From positions 3,473,501 to 3,537,500 of the forward strand of contig NZ_VTFG01000001.1 in NCBI RefSeq assembly GCF_008692035.1: a stretch of 64,000 nucleotides of DNA, read 5' to 3'. Under the pieces are notes generated by a model. The model was given only the letters and a program-made list of their open reading frames with translations. It was not told the origin of the DNA and made no database searches. Made by a program: the position numbers and the translations under genes. Positions 1 through 9,189 of the stretch are shown in pieces (the stretch's first letter is position 1; the number at the start of each line of letters is the position of its first letter). Source of the stretch: Pseudomonas marginalis. Its GTDB lineage: Bacteria > Pseudomonadota > Gammaproteobacteria > Pseudomonadales > Pseudomonadaceae.

Positions 1-10
1 AGGCTGTCGA

Positions 11-361
11 TCAGATCGAGAACGAAGAGCCGCAACCACAGGTGGTGGTCGCGTTAGGGTTCTTGATCACGAAACGCGAACCCTCCAGACCCTCCTGGTA
101 ATCCACCTCGGCACCTGCCAAGTATTGGAAGCTCATCGGGTCCACGACCAGGCTAACGCCCTCACGCTCAACGATGGTGTCATCGTCGGCCACATCTTCA
201 TCGAAGGTGAAACCGTACTGAAACCCTGAACAACCGCCGCCCGTAACGAATACGCGCAGCTTCAAGCGATCATTACCCTCTTCATCGACCAGGCTCTTCA
301 CCTTGTGCGCAGCACCGTGGGTAAATTGCAAAGCCGTGGGGGTGAAGGATTCAACGCTCAT
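11..361 (-). CDS. erpA: Iron-sulfur cluster insertion protein ErpA
   Basis: A-type Fe-S carrier of 116 aa that hands clusters to apo-proteins such as those of isoprenoid synthesis and respiration; cytoplasmic. The three conserved cluster-ligand cysteines are present: Cys44 in GGGCSGF and Cys108/Cys110 in the TCGCGSSF tail. The start was set at MSVESF, the family N-terminus; the open frame runs 16 codons further upstream, into the leader. It is transcribed alone, facing away from argC, and a good sigma-70 promoter lies 47-76 bases upstream. ErpA is favoured over IscA because no isc genes are nearby and the length and N-terminus match ErpA. Confidence 0.93.
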
Positions 362-384
362 GCTGATAATCTCCCGGCGTAGCG

Positions 385-405
385 CCGCCATATGCGTAAT
401 GGCGG
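385..405. repeat. Inverted repeat in the erpA leader
   Basis: CCGCCAT (385-391) and ATGGCGG (399-405) are perfect 7-base arms around a 7-base spacer. The repeat sits just downstream of the erpA -10 hexamer and before the start codon, so it could be an operator or a 5' UTR hairpin. It does not resemble an IscR type 1 site. Function unknown. Confidence 0.4.
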
Positions 406-407
406 GC

Positions 408-437
408 ATTATCCGCTTCTCCTAGAAAAGCGGTCAA
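408..437 (-). promoter_or_regulatory. Sigma-70-type promoter of erpA
   Basis: Read on the minus strand: TTGACC (432-437), an 18-base spacer, then GATAAT (408-413). This is a close match to the housekeeping consensus and lies at a suitable distance from the erpA start. Confidence 0.6.
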
Positions 438-482
438 CTATTGTTACGGTATATCAATCTGCATCGCCGCCATTAGAAACAC

Positions 483-507
483 AAAAGGCCCGATCAACGG
501 GCCTTTT
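483..507. terminator. Rho-independent terminator after argC
   Basis: AAAAGGCCCG / CGGGCCTTTT is a perfect 10-base stem with loop ATCAA. The A run on one side and T run on the other allow it to work in either direction. It lies 20 bases beyond the argC stop. Confidence 0.8.
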
Positions 508-526
508 GCACACTTTGCCAATCGTC

Positions 527-1561
527 TTAAGGCAGCATGCCGGCGTGGGACAGACCCAGCTTTTCATCCAGGCCAAACAGGATGTTCATGTTCTGCACCG
601 CCTGGCCCGACGCGCCCTTGACGAGGTTGTCGATCACCGACAACACCACCACCAGGTCACCATCCTGCGGACGATGCACCGCAATCCGACACACGTTGGC
701 GCCTCGCACACTGCGGGTTTCCGGATGGCTGCCAGCAGGCATTACATCGACGAACGGCTCGTTGGCATAACGCTTTTCAAACAACGCCTGTAGGTCTACC
801 GAACGATCGACCACGGTGGCGTACAACGTGGAATGAATGCCACGAATCATCGGCGTCAGGTGTGGCACGAAGGTCAGGCCTACGTCTTTGCCGGCGGCGC
901 GACGCAGCCCCTGACGAATCTCCGGCAGATGGCGATGCCCTTTTACTGCGTAAGCCTTCATGCTTTCCGACGTCTCGGAGTACAAGGAACCTACCGCTGC
1001 TCCACGACCGGCACCGCTGACACCCGACTTACAGTCTGCGATCAGGCGCGAAGCATCCGCCAGCCCGGCCTCGAGCAACGGCAGGAAGCCCAGTTGCGTC
1101 GCCGTCGGGTAGCAACCCGGCACGGCGATCAAGCGTGCCTGCTTGATCTGCTCACGATTGACTTCCGGCAGGCCGTACACCGCCTCTTCCAACAGTTCCG
1201 GTGCACCGTGAGGCTGGCCGTACCACTTGGCCCATTCGTCGGCGTCTTGCAGGCGGAAGTCCGCCGACAGGTCGATGACCTTGGTACCAGCGGCCAGCAG
1301 TTCGCCAGCCAACGCATGGGCAACGCCATGGGGGGTGGCAAAGAACACCACATCGCAGGCACCAAGGGTGTTGATGTCCGGAACACTGAACGCCAGGCCG
1401 TCGTAGTGGCCTCGCAGGTTCGGGTACATATCGGCCACGGCCAGGCCGGCCTCGGATCGAGAGGTAATGACCACCACCTCAGCTTGCGGATGCTGGGCCA
1501 ACAGACGCAGCAATTCGACACCGGTGTAACCCGTGCCGCCGACGATACCGACCTTGACCAT
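527..1561 (-). CDS. argC: N-acetyl-gamma-glutamyl-phosphate reductase
   Basis: Third enzyme of arginine synthesis: NADPH-dependent reduction of N-acetylglutamyl phosphate to the semialdehyde. 344 aa, the usual length of the long bacterial ArgC. The N-terminus carries the Rossmann motif [10 protein letters not shown] (residues 5-14), and the catalytic cysteine is Cys150 in VPGCYPTA. The start is set at MVKVGIVGG; the open frame continues 30 codons upstream but that extension is not part of the fold. It ends at a strong terminator and is divergent from hemJ. Confidence 0.95.
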   Translation of the reverse strand: MVKVGIVGGTGYTGVELLRLLAQHPQAEVVVITSRSEAGLAVADMYPNLRGHYDGLAFSVPDINTLGACDVVFFATPHGVAHALAGELLAAGTKVIDLSADFRLQDADEWAKWYGQPHGAPELLEEAVYGLPEVNREQIKQARLIAVPGCYPTATQLGFLPLLEAGLADASRLIADCKSGVSGAGRGAAVGSLYSETSESMKAYAVKGHRHLPEIRQGLRRAAGKDVGLTFVPHLTPMIRGIHSTLYATVVDRSVDLQALFEKRYANEPFVDVMPAGSHPETRSVRGANVCRIAVHRPQDGDLVVVLSVIDNLVKGASGQAVQNMNILFGLDEKLGLSHAGMLP

Positions 1562-1696
1562 AAACCTGCCCTCAACGAACCCACTGGAAAGCCGTCGATA
1601 ATAGGGGCCGTATCGTCCTGCGACAACCGTCAACGTGACGTATGGGCGCATGAGCCACTACTATCTGCGCTACCGTGAACCTGGGAATAACTAAAA

Positions 1697-2125
1697 ATGC
1701 TTTATCTATGGGTCAAAGCCTTCCATATCGTCAGCATCGTCTGCTGGTTTGCCGGGCTGTTCTACCTGCCGCGCCTGTTCGTCTACCACGCTCAAAGCGA
1801 GGACACTGTCAGCAAGGAACGCTTCAGCGTCATGGAGCGCAAGCTCTACCGCGGCATCATGGGCCCGGCGATGCTGGCCAGCCTGGTGTTCGGTATCTGG
1901 CTGATAGCCCTTAACCCCGGCATCTTTCAATCGGGCGCCTGGATCCACGCCAAGTTGACCCTGGTAGTGTTCCTGATTGGCTACCACCATATGTGCGGCG
2001 CGCAGGTAAAACGTTTCGCCCGTGGCGAAAACACCCGCAGCCATGTCTTTTATCGCTGGTTCAATGAAGTCCCGGTTCTGATATTGCTGGCTATCGTAAT
2101 TTTGGTCGTGGTCAAACCGTTCTAA
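1697..2125 (+). CDS. hemJ: Protoporphyrinogen IX oxidase HemJ
   Basis: Small membrane protein of 142 aa in the HemJ (formerly UPF0093) family, which oxidises protoporphyrinogen IX to protoporphyrin IX in haem synthesis. About four membrane helices are visible (residues 7-28, 54-74, 84-102, 123-140). The N-terminal histidine (His10) typical of the family lies in VKAFHIVSIVCWFAG, and the YHHMCG segment is also present. It is followed 23 bases later by a flavoenzyme gene on the same strand. Family recognition is by sequence pattern. Confidence 0.88.
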   Translation: MLYLWVKAFHIVSIVCWFAGLFYLPRLFVYHAQSEDTVSKERFSVMERKLYRGIMGPAMLASLVFGIWLIALNPGIFQSGAWIHAKLTLVVFLIGYHHMCGAQVKRFARGENTRSHVFYRWFNEVPVLILLAIVILVVVKPF

Positions 2126-2148
2126 CGTCATTACTCGGGGTACCTCCA

Positions 2149-3111
2149 ATGTCGCTGCCCACTCTGCTTGAACAACGTCTGCACCTGCCCGTGGTGGTGG
2201 CGCCGATGTTCCTGATTTCCAATCCGCAATTGGTGCTGGCCTGCTGCCGCAACGGCGTGGTCGGCAGCTTCCCGGCGCTCAACCAGCGCGAGAGCAGTGG
2301 CTTCAAGGCCTGGCTGGAGGAAATCGAAGCGGGCCTGGCGCAGCTGGACAATCCTGCCCCCTACGCCGTCAACCTGATCGTGCACAACAGCAACCCTCGC
2401 CTTGAGGCTGACCTGGCGATCTGTGTTGAGCACAAGGTGCCGATCGTGATTACCAGCCTGGGCGCAGTGAAAGAAGTGGTAGATGCGGTGCACAGCTATG
2501 GCGGCCTGGTGTTTCACGATGTCACTACCCGTCGCCATGCCGAAAAAGCCGCTGAAGCCGGTGTCGACGGCCTGATCGCCGTGGCCGCAGGCGCCGGTGG
2601 CCATGCCGGTACCTGGAGCCCGTTTTCGCTGATCGCGGAGATTCGCCAATTCTTCGACAAAACCCTGCTGCTGGCCGGCTGCCTTAACCACGGCCATGAG
2701 ATACTCGCCGCCCAGTTGCTGGGGGCAGACCTGGCGTATTTCGGCACACGGTTTATCGGTACCACCGAAAGCCACGCCCCGGATGCGTATAAAGAGATGC
2801 TGCTCACATCGCGCGCCGCCGACATCGTGCACACTCCCGCAGTCTCCGGCGTGCCCGCAAGCTTTATGCGCCAGAGCCTGGAAAATGCCGGTTTCGACCT
2901 CGCTGCCCTGCAGGGCAAAGGCGAAGTAAACTTCGGCTCCAAGCTCAAGCCGCTGAGCGACGAAGCCAAGGCCTGGAAGACCGTATGGTCTGCAGGCCAA
3001 GGTGTCGGTGAGATTAATGATTTACCCGGCGTCGATGAACTCGTTGCCCGCCTGGATGCCGAATACCGCAAGGCGCGCGAGCAGGCGACACAGTTGCGCT
3101 GGCCACGCTGA
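2149..3111 (+). CDS. NAD(P)H-dependent flavin oxidoreductase, nitronate monooxygenase family
   Basis: 320-aa FMN-binding TIM-barrel protein of the 2-nitropropane dioxygenase / nitronate monooxygenase family. The GAGGHAG segment around residue 150 holds the phosphate-binding glycines and the histidine that serves as the base in characterised nitronate monooxygenases. LAGCLNHG and the LGADLAYFGTRF stretch are typical of the barrel. The real substrate is uncertain: many members act on nitronates, some are enoyl reductases or quinone reductases. It lies between hemJ and a DUF805 gene, which gives no pathway clue. Confidence 0.82.
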   Translation: MSLPTLLEQRLHLPVVVAPMFLISNPQLVLACCRNGVVGSFPALNQRESSGFKAWLEEIEAGLAQLDNPAPYAVNLIVHNSNPRLEADLAICVEHKVPIVITSLGAVKEVVDAVHSYGGLVFHDVTTRRHAEKAAEAGVDGLIAVAAGAGGHAGTWSPFSLIAEIRQFFDKTLLLAGCLNHGHEILAAQLLGADLAYFGTRFIGTTESHAPDAYKEMLLTSRAADIVHTPAVSGVPASFMRQSLENAGFDLAALQGKGEVNFGSKLKPLSDEAKAWKTVWSAGQGVGEINDLPGVDELVARLDAEYRKAREQATQLRWPR

Positions 3112-3180
3112 CCCAACCGCAAGGCCTGCCGATCGAGCAGGCCTGCACTACCCCACTGATTCAGTGACAAGGATGCCCGC

Positions 3181-4143
3181 ATGAGCGACAACCGTTTCAA
3201 GATTGTGTTTGATGGGGCCCTGCTCCCGGGTGTCGAAAGCACCACAGCCAAGCTGAACCTGGCTGAACTGTTCAAGAGCACGGTCGAGGACATCGAGAAA
3301 CTCTTCACCGGCCGCGTTGTTGCACTGAAACGCGACCTGTCCCGCCCCGACGCCGAAACCTACCTCACCGCGCTGAAAAACGCCGGGGTCGACGCGCGTA
3401 TCGAGGCCGAACAGCCCGTAGCCTTCAGCCTTGCCGAAACCCACGAAACAGATTCCAGCGCTGCGGACTTCTCTCGTCCTGCGGCTTCGCCGTACGCACC
3501 ACCGCGTGCCGCCGTAGGTGAAAGCCTGCCGGAATACGCCACCCTCAAGGTCTTCACCATCAATGGCCGTATTGGTCGTCTGCGGTACCTGGCATGGACG
3601 CTGGTACTGACAGTCGCCATGCTCGTCGCAGCCGGCATCCTCAGTACTGTGGGCTTTGCCATCGCAACCGCGTCGCCGACGATAGCCATTATCCTCGGCT
3701 CGCTGCTGGGCTTCGCGCTGTTCGTCGCGGTTGTGGTCGTGAGCGTGCAGATCGGCGTGCAGCGCCTGCACGATCTGGGCTGGTCCGGCTGGTTGTACCT
3801 GCTGAACCTGGTACCGCTGGTGAACAGTATTTTCCCGCTGCTGCTGTTGGTCATGCCAGGTAACACCGGCGCCAACCAGTACGGCGCACCGCCACCGCGC
3901 AACTCCACCGCGGTGAAGGTCCTGGCCTCGCTGTGGCTGGCATTCATCCCGCTGATGCTCATCATCGTGGTGTCGCTGGGCATGAACGGCTACCTGGATC
4001 AACTCGAAACCAACGTGGACAGCAGCTACGAAAGCAGCTCCATCACTTCCGATGAAGACGCCGATCAAAGCGTGATCGTCGACGAAGAAGACGCGCAAAG
4101 TGCTGACGACGCGGCCGAACCTGTAGACTCTCCAGAACAGTAA
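3181..4143 (+). CDS. DUF805 family membrane protein
   Basis: 320 aa of unknown function. The first ~85 residues form a soluble domain (FKIVFDGALLPG...YLTALKNAGVDARIE). A Pro/Ala linker follows, then a DUF805-type membrane region (about 120-275) with several hydrophobic helices and the family signature QRLHDLGWSGWLYLL. The last ~45 residues are strongly acidic (Asp/Glu/Ser rich). The pattern suggests an inner-membrane protein with cytosolic ends. It follows the flavoenzyme after 69 bases and precedes an SDR gene by 62 bases; co-transcription is possible. Confidence 0.78.
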   Translation: MSDNRFKIVFDGALLPGVESTTAKLNLAELFKSTVEDIEKLFTGRVVALKRDLSRPDAETYLTALKNAGVDARIEAEQPVAFSLAETHETDSSAADFSRPAASPYAPPRAAVGESLPEYATLKVFTINGRIGRLRYLAWTLVLTVAMLVAAGILSTVGFAIATASPTIAIILGSLLGFALFVAVVVVSVQIGVQRLHDLGWSGWLYLLNLVPLVNSIFPLLLLVMPGNTGANQYGAPPPRNSTAVKVLASLWLAFIPLMLIIVVSLGMNGYLDQLETNVDSSYESSSITSDEDADQSVIVDEEDAQSADDAAEPVDSPEQ

Positions 4144-4205
4144 AGAAACGCGCCGCGCCTGCGATGCCTCCATCCCAGGCGCGGCGTGTTGCGATGGAGA
4201 AAGGC

Positions 4206-4994
4206 ATGACCCGTTACGCTCTGATCACCGGTGCCTCCAGCGGCATCGGCCTGGCTTTGGCCGAAGCCCTGGCCCGTCGCGGCCGCAGCTTGATTCTGGT
4301 GGCCCGCCAGCGTGATCAGTTGGAAAACATTGCAATCGAATTGACCCAACGCTTCGGCGTCGAGGTGCTGTTTCGGGCATGCGATCTCGGCGAGCCATTG
4401 CGCTTGTCCGGGTTCCTGCTGGAGCTGGAAGAAGGCGAGCGGCAGATCGATTTGCTGGTGAACTGCGCCGGCATTGGCACCAGCGGGCCATTCCTGGCCC
4501 AGGACTGGATGACCGAACAAGACCTCATCGAAGTCAACATCCTTGCCCTCACCCGCATGTGTCACGCCCTGGGCAACACCATGGCGCTGCACGGTGGCGG
4601 GCAGATTCTCAACGTCGCCTCGGTCGCCGCGTTCCAACCCGGCCCGTGGATGAGCAGCTACTACGCCAGCAAGGCCTACGTGCTGCATTTCTCCGAAGGC
4701 TTGCGCGAAGAACTGAAGACCTGTGGCATCAAGGTCTCGGTGCTTTGCCCCGGTCCTACGCGCACCGCCTTCTTCGGTACGGCGCAGATGGACACCGCCA
4801 GACTCGAACGCAGCGAACAATTGATAAGTCCGGAAGAAGTGGCGCTCTATACCGTGCGCGCACTGGAAAAGAACAAAGCCATCATCATTCCTGGACGACG
4901 TAATCGCTGGCTGGCCTTCAGCCCGCGTTTCAGCCCACGCTGGTTGACTCGCAAGATCGCCGGGGCGATCAACAAGGCCTATTGCCCGCGCTGA
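4206..4994 (+). CDS. Short-chain dehydrogenase/reductase (SDR)
   Basis: 262-aa classical SDR. The cofactor motif TGASSGIG is at residues 8-15, NCAGIG is the NAG-type motif, and the catalytic Ser...Tyr-x3-Lys appears as NVASVAAFQPG...SYYASKAY. The start is set at MTRYALITGASSG, preceded by GAGAAAGGC. The substrate cannot be read; the sequence resembles the DltE/YqjQ-like group of SDRs with a basic C-terminal tail (RWLAFSPRFSPRWLTRKIAG) that may touch the membrane. Confidence 0.85.
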   Translation: MTRYALITGASSGIGLALAEALARRGRSLILVARQRDQLENIAIELTQRFGVEVLFRACDLGEPLRLSGFLLELEEGERQIDLLVNCAGIGTSGPFLAQDWMTEQDLIEVNILALTRMCHALGNTMALHGGGQILNVASVAAFQPGPWMSSYYASKAYVLHFSEGLREELKTCGIKVSVLCPGPTRTAFFGTAQMDTARLERSEQLISPEEVALYTVRALEKNKAIIIPGRRNRWLAFSPRFSPRWLTRKIAGAINKAYCPR

Positions 4995-5040
4995 TCGCCT
5001 GGGTACACTCACCTTGCACTTTCATAATGGAGAAACAGCT

Positions 5041-5379
5041 GTGGATACTCTGTTCACCAAAATCATCAACCGGGAAATACCTGCGGATATCATCTATGAA
5101 GATGATCAAGTCCTGGCCTTCAAGGACATCCACCCGGCAGCGCCCGTGCATTTCCTGGTCATCCCGAAAAAACACATCCCCACCCTCAATGACCTGACCG
5201 AGGAAGACAAAGCCCTGGCCGGCCATATTCTGTTCACGGCCCAGCGCCTGGCGGTGGAACAAGGCTGTGAAGAAGGCTTCCGGGTGGTGATGAACTGCAA
5301 CCCGAAAGGCGGGCAGACCGTTTACCACATCCATATGCATGTGCTGGGCCAGCGCCAGATGAACTGGCCGCCGGGCTGA
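5041..5379 (+). CDS. Histidine triad (HIT) nucleotide-binding protein, HinT-like
   Basis: 112-aa purine nucleotide phosphoramidase-like protein. The triad is intact: His96-x-His98-x-His100 in YHIHMHVLGQRQ. A GTG start at 5041 is preferred because it gives the family N-terminus (VDTLFTKIINREIPAD) and has GGAG eight bases upstream; a longer frame reaches back to 5014. HinT proteins hydrolyse AMP-lysine or AMP-NH2-type substrates. It lies just after the SDR gene and 117 bases before coq7. Confidence 0.9.
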   Translation: MDTLFTKIINREIPADIIYEDDQVLAFKDIHPAAPVHFLVIPKKHIPTLNDLTEEDKALAGHILFTAQRLAVEQGCEEGFRVVMNCNPKGGQTVYHIHMHVLGQRQMNWPPG

Positions 5380-5496
5380 AATAGCCCGCTACAAGGGGCG
5401 CAGCCCAAGGCTGCGACCCCATGCCCTTGACTCAGGGCAAACGCGTTCCTCTCTCTTGCGGTAAACTGGCCGCCGAGATTCTTCCCGGAGGTCAGC

Positions 5497-6144
5497 ATGA
5501 CTACCCAACGTCACTACTCGCCCATTGACCGTCTGTTGCTGCAAGCCGACATGGCCATGCGCACACTGCTGCCCTTCAGCGGCCAACCGTACCGCCCGTC
5601 GCCCGCCATCGTGCAGCCTGACGCGCAGATGAGCGAGACCGAGACCCGCCATGTCGCAGGCCTGATGCGTATCAACCATACCGGTGAAGTCTGTGCCCAG
5701 GCGCTGTACCAGGGCCAGGCCCTGACCGCCAAGCTGCCGCAGGTGCGCGCGGCCATGGAGCATGCGGCCGAGGAAGAAATCGATCACCTGGCCTGGTGCG
5801 AGCAACGTATTCGCCAGTTGGGTAGCCATCCCAGCGTGCTCAACCCGCTGTTCTACGGTTTGTCATTCGGCATCGGCGCGGCTGCCGGTTTGATCAGCGA
5901 CAAGGTCAGCCTCGGCTTTGTCGCCGCGACGGAACATCAAGTGTGCAAGCACCTGGATGAACATCTGGAGCAACTGCCGGCCGATGACGAAAAGTCCCGG
6001 GCGATTCTTGAGCAGATGCGTATCGATGAAGCGCACCACGCCGAAAGTGCATTGGATGCCGGCGGTTTCCGCTTCCCGGCGCCAGTGCGATTCGGCATGA
6101 GCCTGCTGGCCAAGGTCATGACCAAAAGCACCTACCGCATCTGA
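5497..6144 (+). CDS. coq7: 3-demethoxyubiquinol 3-hydroxylase Coq7
   Basis: 215-aa di-iron monooxygenase that adds a ring hydroxyl in ubiquinone synthesis. Ferritin-like metal ligands are visible as [26 protein letters not shown] and [12 protein letters not shown], the last two being ExxH motifs. The hydrophobic [13 protein letters not shown] stretch is the membrane-associating helix. The ATG is preceded by CCCGGAGGTC. A bidirectional terminator separates it from the convergent OsmC gene. Confidence 0.94.
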   Translation: MTTQRHYSPIDRLLLQADMAMRTLLPFSGQPYRPSPAIVQPDAQMSETETRHVAGLMRINHTGEVCAQALYQGQALTAKLPQVRAAMEHAAEEEIDHLAWCEQRIRQLGSHPSVLNPLFYGLSFGIGAAAGLISDKVSLGFVAATEHQVCKHLDEHLEQLPADDEKSRAILEQMRIDEAHHAESALDAGGFRFPAPVRFGMSLLAKVMTKSTYRI

Positions 6145-6160
6145 CTAAACCTGCGGCTGC

Positions 6161-6193
6161 AAAAAAGGGCGCTATCGAAGCGCCCTTTTCTTT
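6161..6193. terminator. Bidirectional terminator between coq7 and the OsmC gene
   Basis: AAAAAAGGGCGC / GCGCCCTTTT forms a stem of 6 GC pairs plus A-T pairs, with loop TATCGAA. It has an A run on the left and a T run on the right, so it can stop both convergent genes. Confidence 0.8.
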
Positions 6194-6206
6194 TGCCGAT
6201 TGGCGG

Positions 6207-6629
6207 TCAACCCAACTCGATGATCTCGTAATCATGGGTGATGGCCACACCCGCCGCGCCGAGCATGATCGACGCCGAGCAATACTTCTCGGCAGACAGC
6301 TCGATGGCACGCTTGACCTGGGCCTCTTTCAACGCCCGTCCCTTCACCACGAAATGCATGTGGATCTTGGTGAACACCTTGGGATCTTCAGTGGCGCGCT
6401 CGGCTTCCAGGAAGGCTTCGCAGCTTTCCACAGCCTGGCGGGATTTTTTCAGGATGCTGACCACGTCGAAATTGCTGCAACCGCCCACACCAAGCAGGAG
6501 CATTTCCATCGGGCGTACGCCCAGGTTACGGCCACCGGCTTCCGGCGGGCCATCCATGACCACCACATGGCCACTGCCCGACTCACCGAGGAACATGGCT
6601 TCGCCCGCCCATTGGATGCGTGCCTTCAT
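6207..6629 (-). CDS. OsmC family peroxidase-like protein
   Basis: 140-aa protein of the OsmC/Ohr fold. The two peroxidatic/resolving cysteines are present: Cys51 in LLGVGGCSN and Cys117 in AEKYCSASIML. This arrangement is typical of the YhfA-like OsmC branch rather than Ohr. Such proteins reduce hydroperoxides or bind small thiol-reactive compounds. The start was set at MKARIQWAGEAMF; 19 further upstream codons look like leader sequence. It is divergent from vfr with 244 bases between. Confidence 0.86.
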   Translation of the reverse strand: MKARIQWAGEAMFLGESGSGHVVVMDGPPEAGGRNLGVRPMEMLLLGVGGCSNFDVVSILKKSRQAVESCEAFLEAERATEDPKVFTKIHMHFVVKGRALKEAQVKRAIELSAEKYCSASIMLGAAGVAITHDYEIIELG

Positions 6630-6873
6630 CGCCCAGACTCCACTGCTAAAAAAGGGTCGCCAGCTTAGCACAGGGCCCGGGCGCAACCGCGCTTCCCACC
6701 AAAGCGATCAATAACGGAGCTGACTCGGAAAATTCGCTAATCGAGTCAGAATGTGTCTGTTAAGCTGGCGCCAAAGGAGTGGCGTATTGCCACCCTTATA
6801 CAACGTGTATCAATGCCGATACCGCTGAGTACAACAACTCCAACCACCTCGCGCTGCCTTTCGGGATACAACC

Positions 6874-7518
6874 ATGGTTGCTCTTACGCCCATACCCAAG
6901 ATCAAGAATCTCGACAAGTTGCTGATGCACTGCCAGCGCCGGCGCCACCCCGCCAAGCACAACATCATCTGCGCCGGTGAGCGCTCCGAAACACTGTTTT
7001 TCATTATCAAGGGCTCAGTCACCATCCTGATCGAGGATGAAGACGGCCGCGAAATGATCATCGCCTACCTGAACACCGGGGATTTTTTCGGCGAGCTGGG
7101 GCTGTTTGAACAAGCAGGCAAGGAGCAGGAGCGCAGCGCCTGGGTGCGGACCAAGGTCGAGTGCGAAGTGGCCGAGATCAGTTACGCAAAGTTTCGCGAA
7201 CTCGCCCAGCAGGACCCCGATATTCTCTACGCCCTCAGTGGTCAGATCGCCCAGCGCCTGCGAGACACTACGCGCAAGGTTGGCGACCTGGCGTTCTTCG
7301 ACGTCACCGGACGTGTGGCCCGTTGCTTGCTGGAGCTGTGCAAGCAGCCCGATGCAATGACTCACCCCGACGGCATGCAGATCAAGATCACCCGCCAGGA
7401 AATCGGGCGCATTGTCGGTTGTTCACGGGAGATGGTCGGCCGCGTGCTCAAGGATCTGGAAGAGCGCAACCTGGTGCACGTCAAAGGCAAGACGATGGTG
7501 GTGTTCGGTACCCGTTAA
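6874..7518 (+). CDS. vfr: cAMP-receptor-type global regulator Vfr/Crp
   Basis: 214-aa Crp-family activator, close in length and sequence to Pseudomonas Vfr. The N-terminal cyclic-nucleotide fold contains the phosphate-binding cassette [10 protein letters not shown] followed by ERSAWVRT (Arg-Ser). The C-terminal winged helix has [25 protein letters not shown] as the DNA-reading helix-turn-helix. In P. aeruginosa Vfr controls virulence and twitching; in other pseudomonads the Crp homologue binds cAMP with high affinity but is not a main carbon-catabolite regulator. It converges on the next gene and their stop codons share a TTAA. Confidence 0.92.
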   Translation: MVALTPIPKIKNLDKLLMHCQRRRHPAKHNIICAGERSETLFFIIKGSVTILIEDEDGREMIIAYLNTGDFFGELGLFEQAGKEQERSAWVRTKVECEVAEISYAKFRELAQQDPDILYALSGQIAQRLRDTTRKVGDLAFFDVTGRVARCLLELCKQPDAMTHPDGMQIKITRQEIGRIVGCSREMVGRVLKDLEERNLVHVKGKTMVVFGTR

Positions 7519-8237
7519 GCCGGCAGGAAGCTGGCCAGCATTTGTCGGTACAAGGTGTCCAGCCGGCTGATTGCGTCCGGCGCGGGGAAGGCTTCGTGCA
7601 GGGCAATATGGCTGTCGGCGCGAACCCGTTGCTCCAGGCCGCAGGCTTGGTTGAAGCGGTTGACCGCCGCGATCAGTTCTTCACGATCGTTATCCAGCAA
7701 CAACGCACCGTGCACCAACCCCACCGGGCGGCCCCCGCCTTGCCGCCAACGCTGGGCAGTACCGACCATTTTGCGCCCGTTGAGGTTGACGTTGTAACGA
7801 CCGTCGCAGAATGCACCGTCGATTTCCCCGACGGAGACATCGCCCCCCAACTCGATAAGTAAATCGCAGATCGGCTGGCATAGACGCTGGTAACCGGTTT
7901 CGATGCGACCTTGATCACCCTCACTGCGCGGCGGAGCGTAGACCAGGGCGATATTGACCGTGGCGCTGGACTGCGGCACCGGTTCGCCGCCGGTTTCGCG
8001 CAAGAGCACCGGCCAACCGGCATCCGCAGACACGCGGCTGGCGACATCGAAAGCAGGCAATCGGCTCAAGCGGCGTGGCATCACCAGTGCCTGGTCGCTG
8101 GGCTGCCAGAACAACAACCCAAACGCCTGCTCACCCGCGCAAACGGCGGCCAGCAAGGCTTGCTCGGCGGCAAGGCCTGCTTCAACACGCATCGACACTG
8201 GCTGGATCAATGGGCACCTACCTATCTGAATAAACAC
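7515..8237 (-). CDS. Lipoate/biotin protein ligase-like protein
   Basis: 240-aa protein of the LplA/LipB/BirA catalytic fold. [20 protein letters not shown] carries the lysine of the family motif ([11 protein letters not shown]), and RETGGEPVP matches the glycine-rich RRxSGGG-type loop in weakened form. It may be a lipoate or octanoate transferase or an uncharacterised paralogue; the usual LplA C-terminal domain is absent. The start is uncertain: GTG 8237 (as given), TTG 8210 with AGGTAGG upstream, or ATG 8192. It overlaps the vfr stop by four bases, tail to tail. Confidence 0.72.
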   Translation of the reverse strand: MFIQIGRCPLIQPVSMRVEAGLAAEQALLAAVCAGEQAFGLLFWQPSDQALVMPRRLSRLPAFDVASRVSADAGWPVLLRETGGEPVPQSSATVNIALVYAPPRSEGDQGRIETGYQRLCQPICDLLIELGGDVSVGEIDGAFCDGRYNVNLNGRKMVGTAQRWRQGGGRPVGLVHGALLLDNDREELIAAVNRFNQACGLEQRVRADSHIALHEAFPAPDAISRLDTLYRQMLASFLPA

Positions 8238-8246
8238 AAACCCAAA

Positions 8247-8335
8247 TGTGGGAGGGGGCTTGCCCCCGATAGCGGTGTGTCAGTCGAGAATGCTCCAACT
8301 GAACCGCCGCCATCGGGGCAAGCCCCCTCCCACAC
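8247..8335. repeat. REPIN (pair of inverted REP elements)
   Basis: The left unit starts GTGGGAGGGGGCTTGCCCCC and the right unit is its near-complement, ending GGGGCAAGCCCCCTCCCAC, about 30 bases each around a short centre. Such inverted REP pairs are typical of P. fluorescens intergenic DNA and are spread by RAYT transposases. Here it lies between trpC and the lipoate-ligase-like gene and could also end the trp transcript. Confidence 0.8.
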
Positions 8336-8352
8336 GTTGATCGCATTTCAAA

Positions 8353-9189
8353 TCAATCGAGAGTGGAACCACTGACCGCCACGCCACGCTCCGGGAAGAA
8401 CAGACGCTGCAGTTCCGCCCCAGGGTTCTCGGCACGCATGAAGGTCTCACCCACCAGGAACGAATAAACGTCACTGATTTCCATCAGCTCCACATCGGCA
8501 CGGTTGACGATGCCACTTTCGGTAATCACCAGGCGATCGCGCGGAATACGCGGCAGCAGGTCGAGGGTGTTTTCCAGGCTGACTTCGAAGGTGTGCAGGT
8601 TACGGTTGTTGACCCCCACCAGCGGTGTGTCGAGGGTTTTCAGCGCGCGCTCCAGCTCATCGCCGTCGTGCACCTCCACCAGCACATCCAGGCCAACGCT
8701 TTTGGCCACGGCCGCCAGCTCGGCCATCTTCACGTCATCCAATGCGGAGACAATCAACAACACACAGTCGGCACCCAAGGCACGGGCTTCGACGATCTGG
8801 TACGGATCGACCATGAAATCCTTGCGGATCACCGGCAACTTGCACGCGGCGCGGGCCTGCTGCAGGAACAGGTCGGAACCCTGGAAAAAATCGATGTCAG
8901 TGAGTACCGACAGGCACGTCGCCCCACCCTTCTCGTAGCTGAGAGCGATTTCCGCCGGTACAAAGTTTTCGCGGATCACGCCCTTGCTCGGCGATGCTTT
9001 CTTGATCTCGGCGATCACGGCCGGCTGCTTGAGCTTGGCCTGGGCGATCAGTGCCTTGGCAAATCCACGCGGTGCGTCAGCGGCTTTCGCTTGGGCTTCC
9101 AACTCGGCCAGGCTCACACGGGAACGGCGTTCGGCGACTTCTTCAGCCTTGCGGGCCAGGATTTTTTCCAGAACGGTCGGCACACTCAT
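8353..9189 (-). CDS. trpC: Indole-3-glycerol phosphate synthase
   Basis: 278-aa TIM-barrel enzyme converting CdRP to indole-3-glycerol phosphate. Family landmarks are [13 protein letters not shown] (phosphate/substrate lysine), [29 protein letters not shown] (catalytic Lys), [27 protein letters not shown] and VITESGI. The start overlaps the trpD stop by 4 bases (ATGA-type), so translation is probably coupled. It is the last gene of the trpE-G-D-C run. A monofunctional enzyme: no TrpF domain is fused. Confidence 0.97.
   Translation of the reverse strand: MSVPTVLEKILARKAEEVAERRSRVSLAELEAQAKAADAPRGFAKALIAQAKLKQPAVIAEIKKASPSKGVIRENFVPAEIALSYEKGGATCLSVLTDIDFFQGSDLFLQQARAACKLPVIRKDFMVDPYQIVEARALGADCVLLIVSALDDVKMAELAAVAKSVGLDVLVEVHDGDELERALKTLDTPLVGVNNRNLHTFEVSLENTLDLLPRIPRDRLVITESGIVNRADVELMEISDVYSFLVGETFMRAENPGAELQRLFFPERGVAVSGSTLD

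Noticed and set aside
6716..6800. TGTGTCTGTTAAGCT-type sequence as a Vfr autoregulation site before vfr
   Set aside because: Only one half-site resembles the consensus; too weak to annotate by eye.
7515..7518. Shared TTAA stop of vfr and the lipoate-ligase-like gene as a regulatory overlap
   Set aside because: A four-base convergent overlap is common and needs no special explanation.
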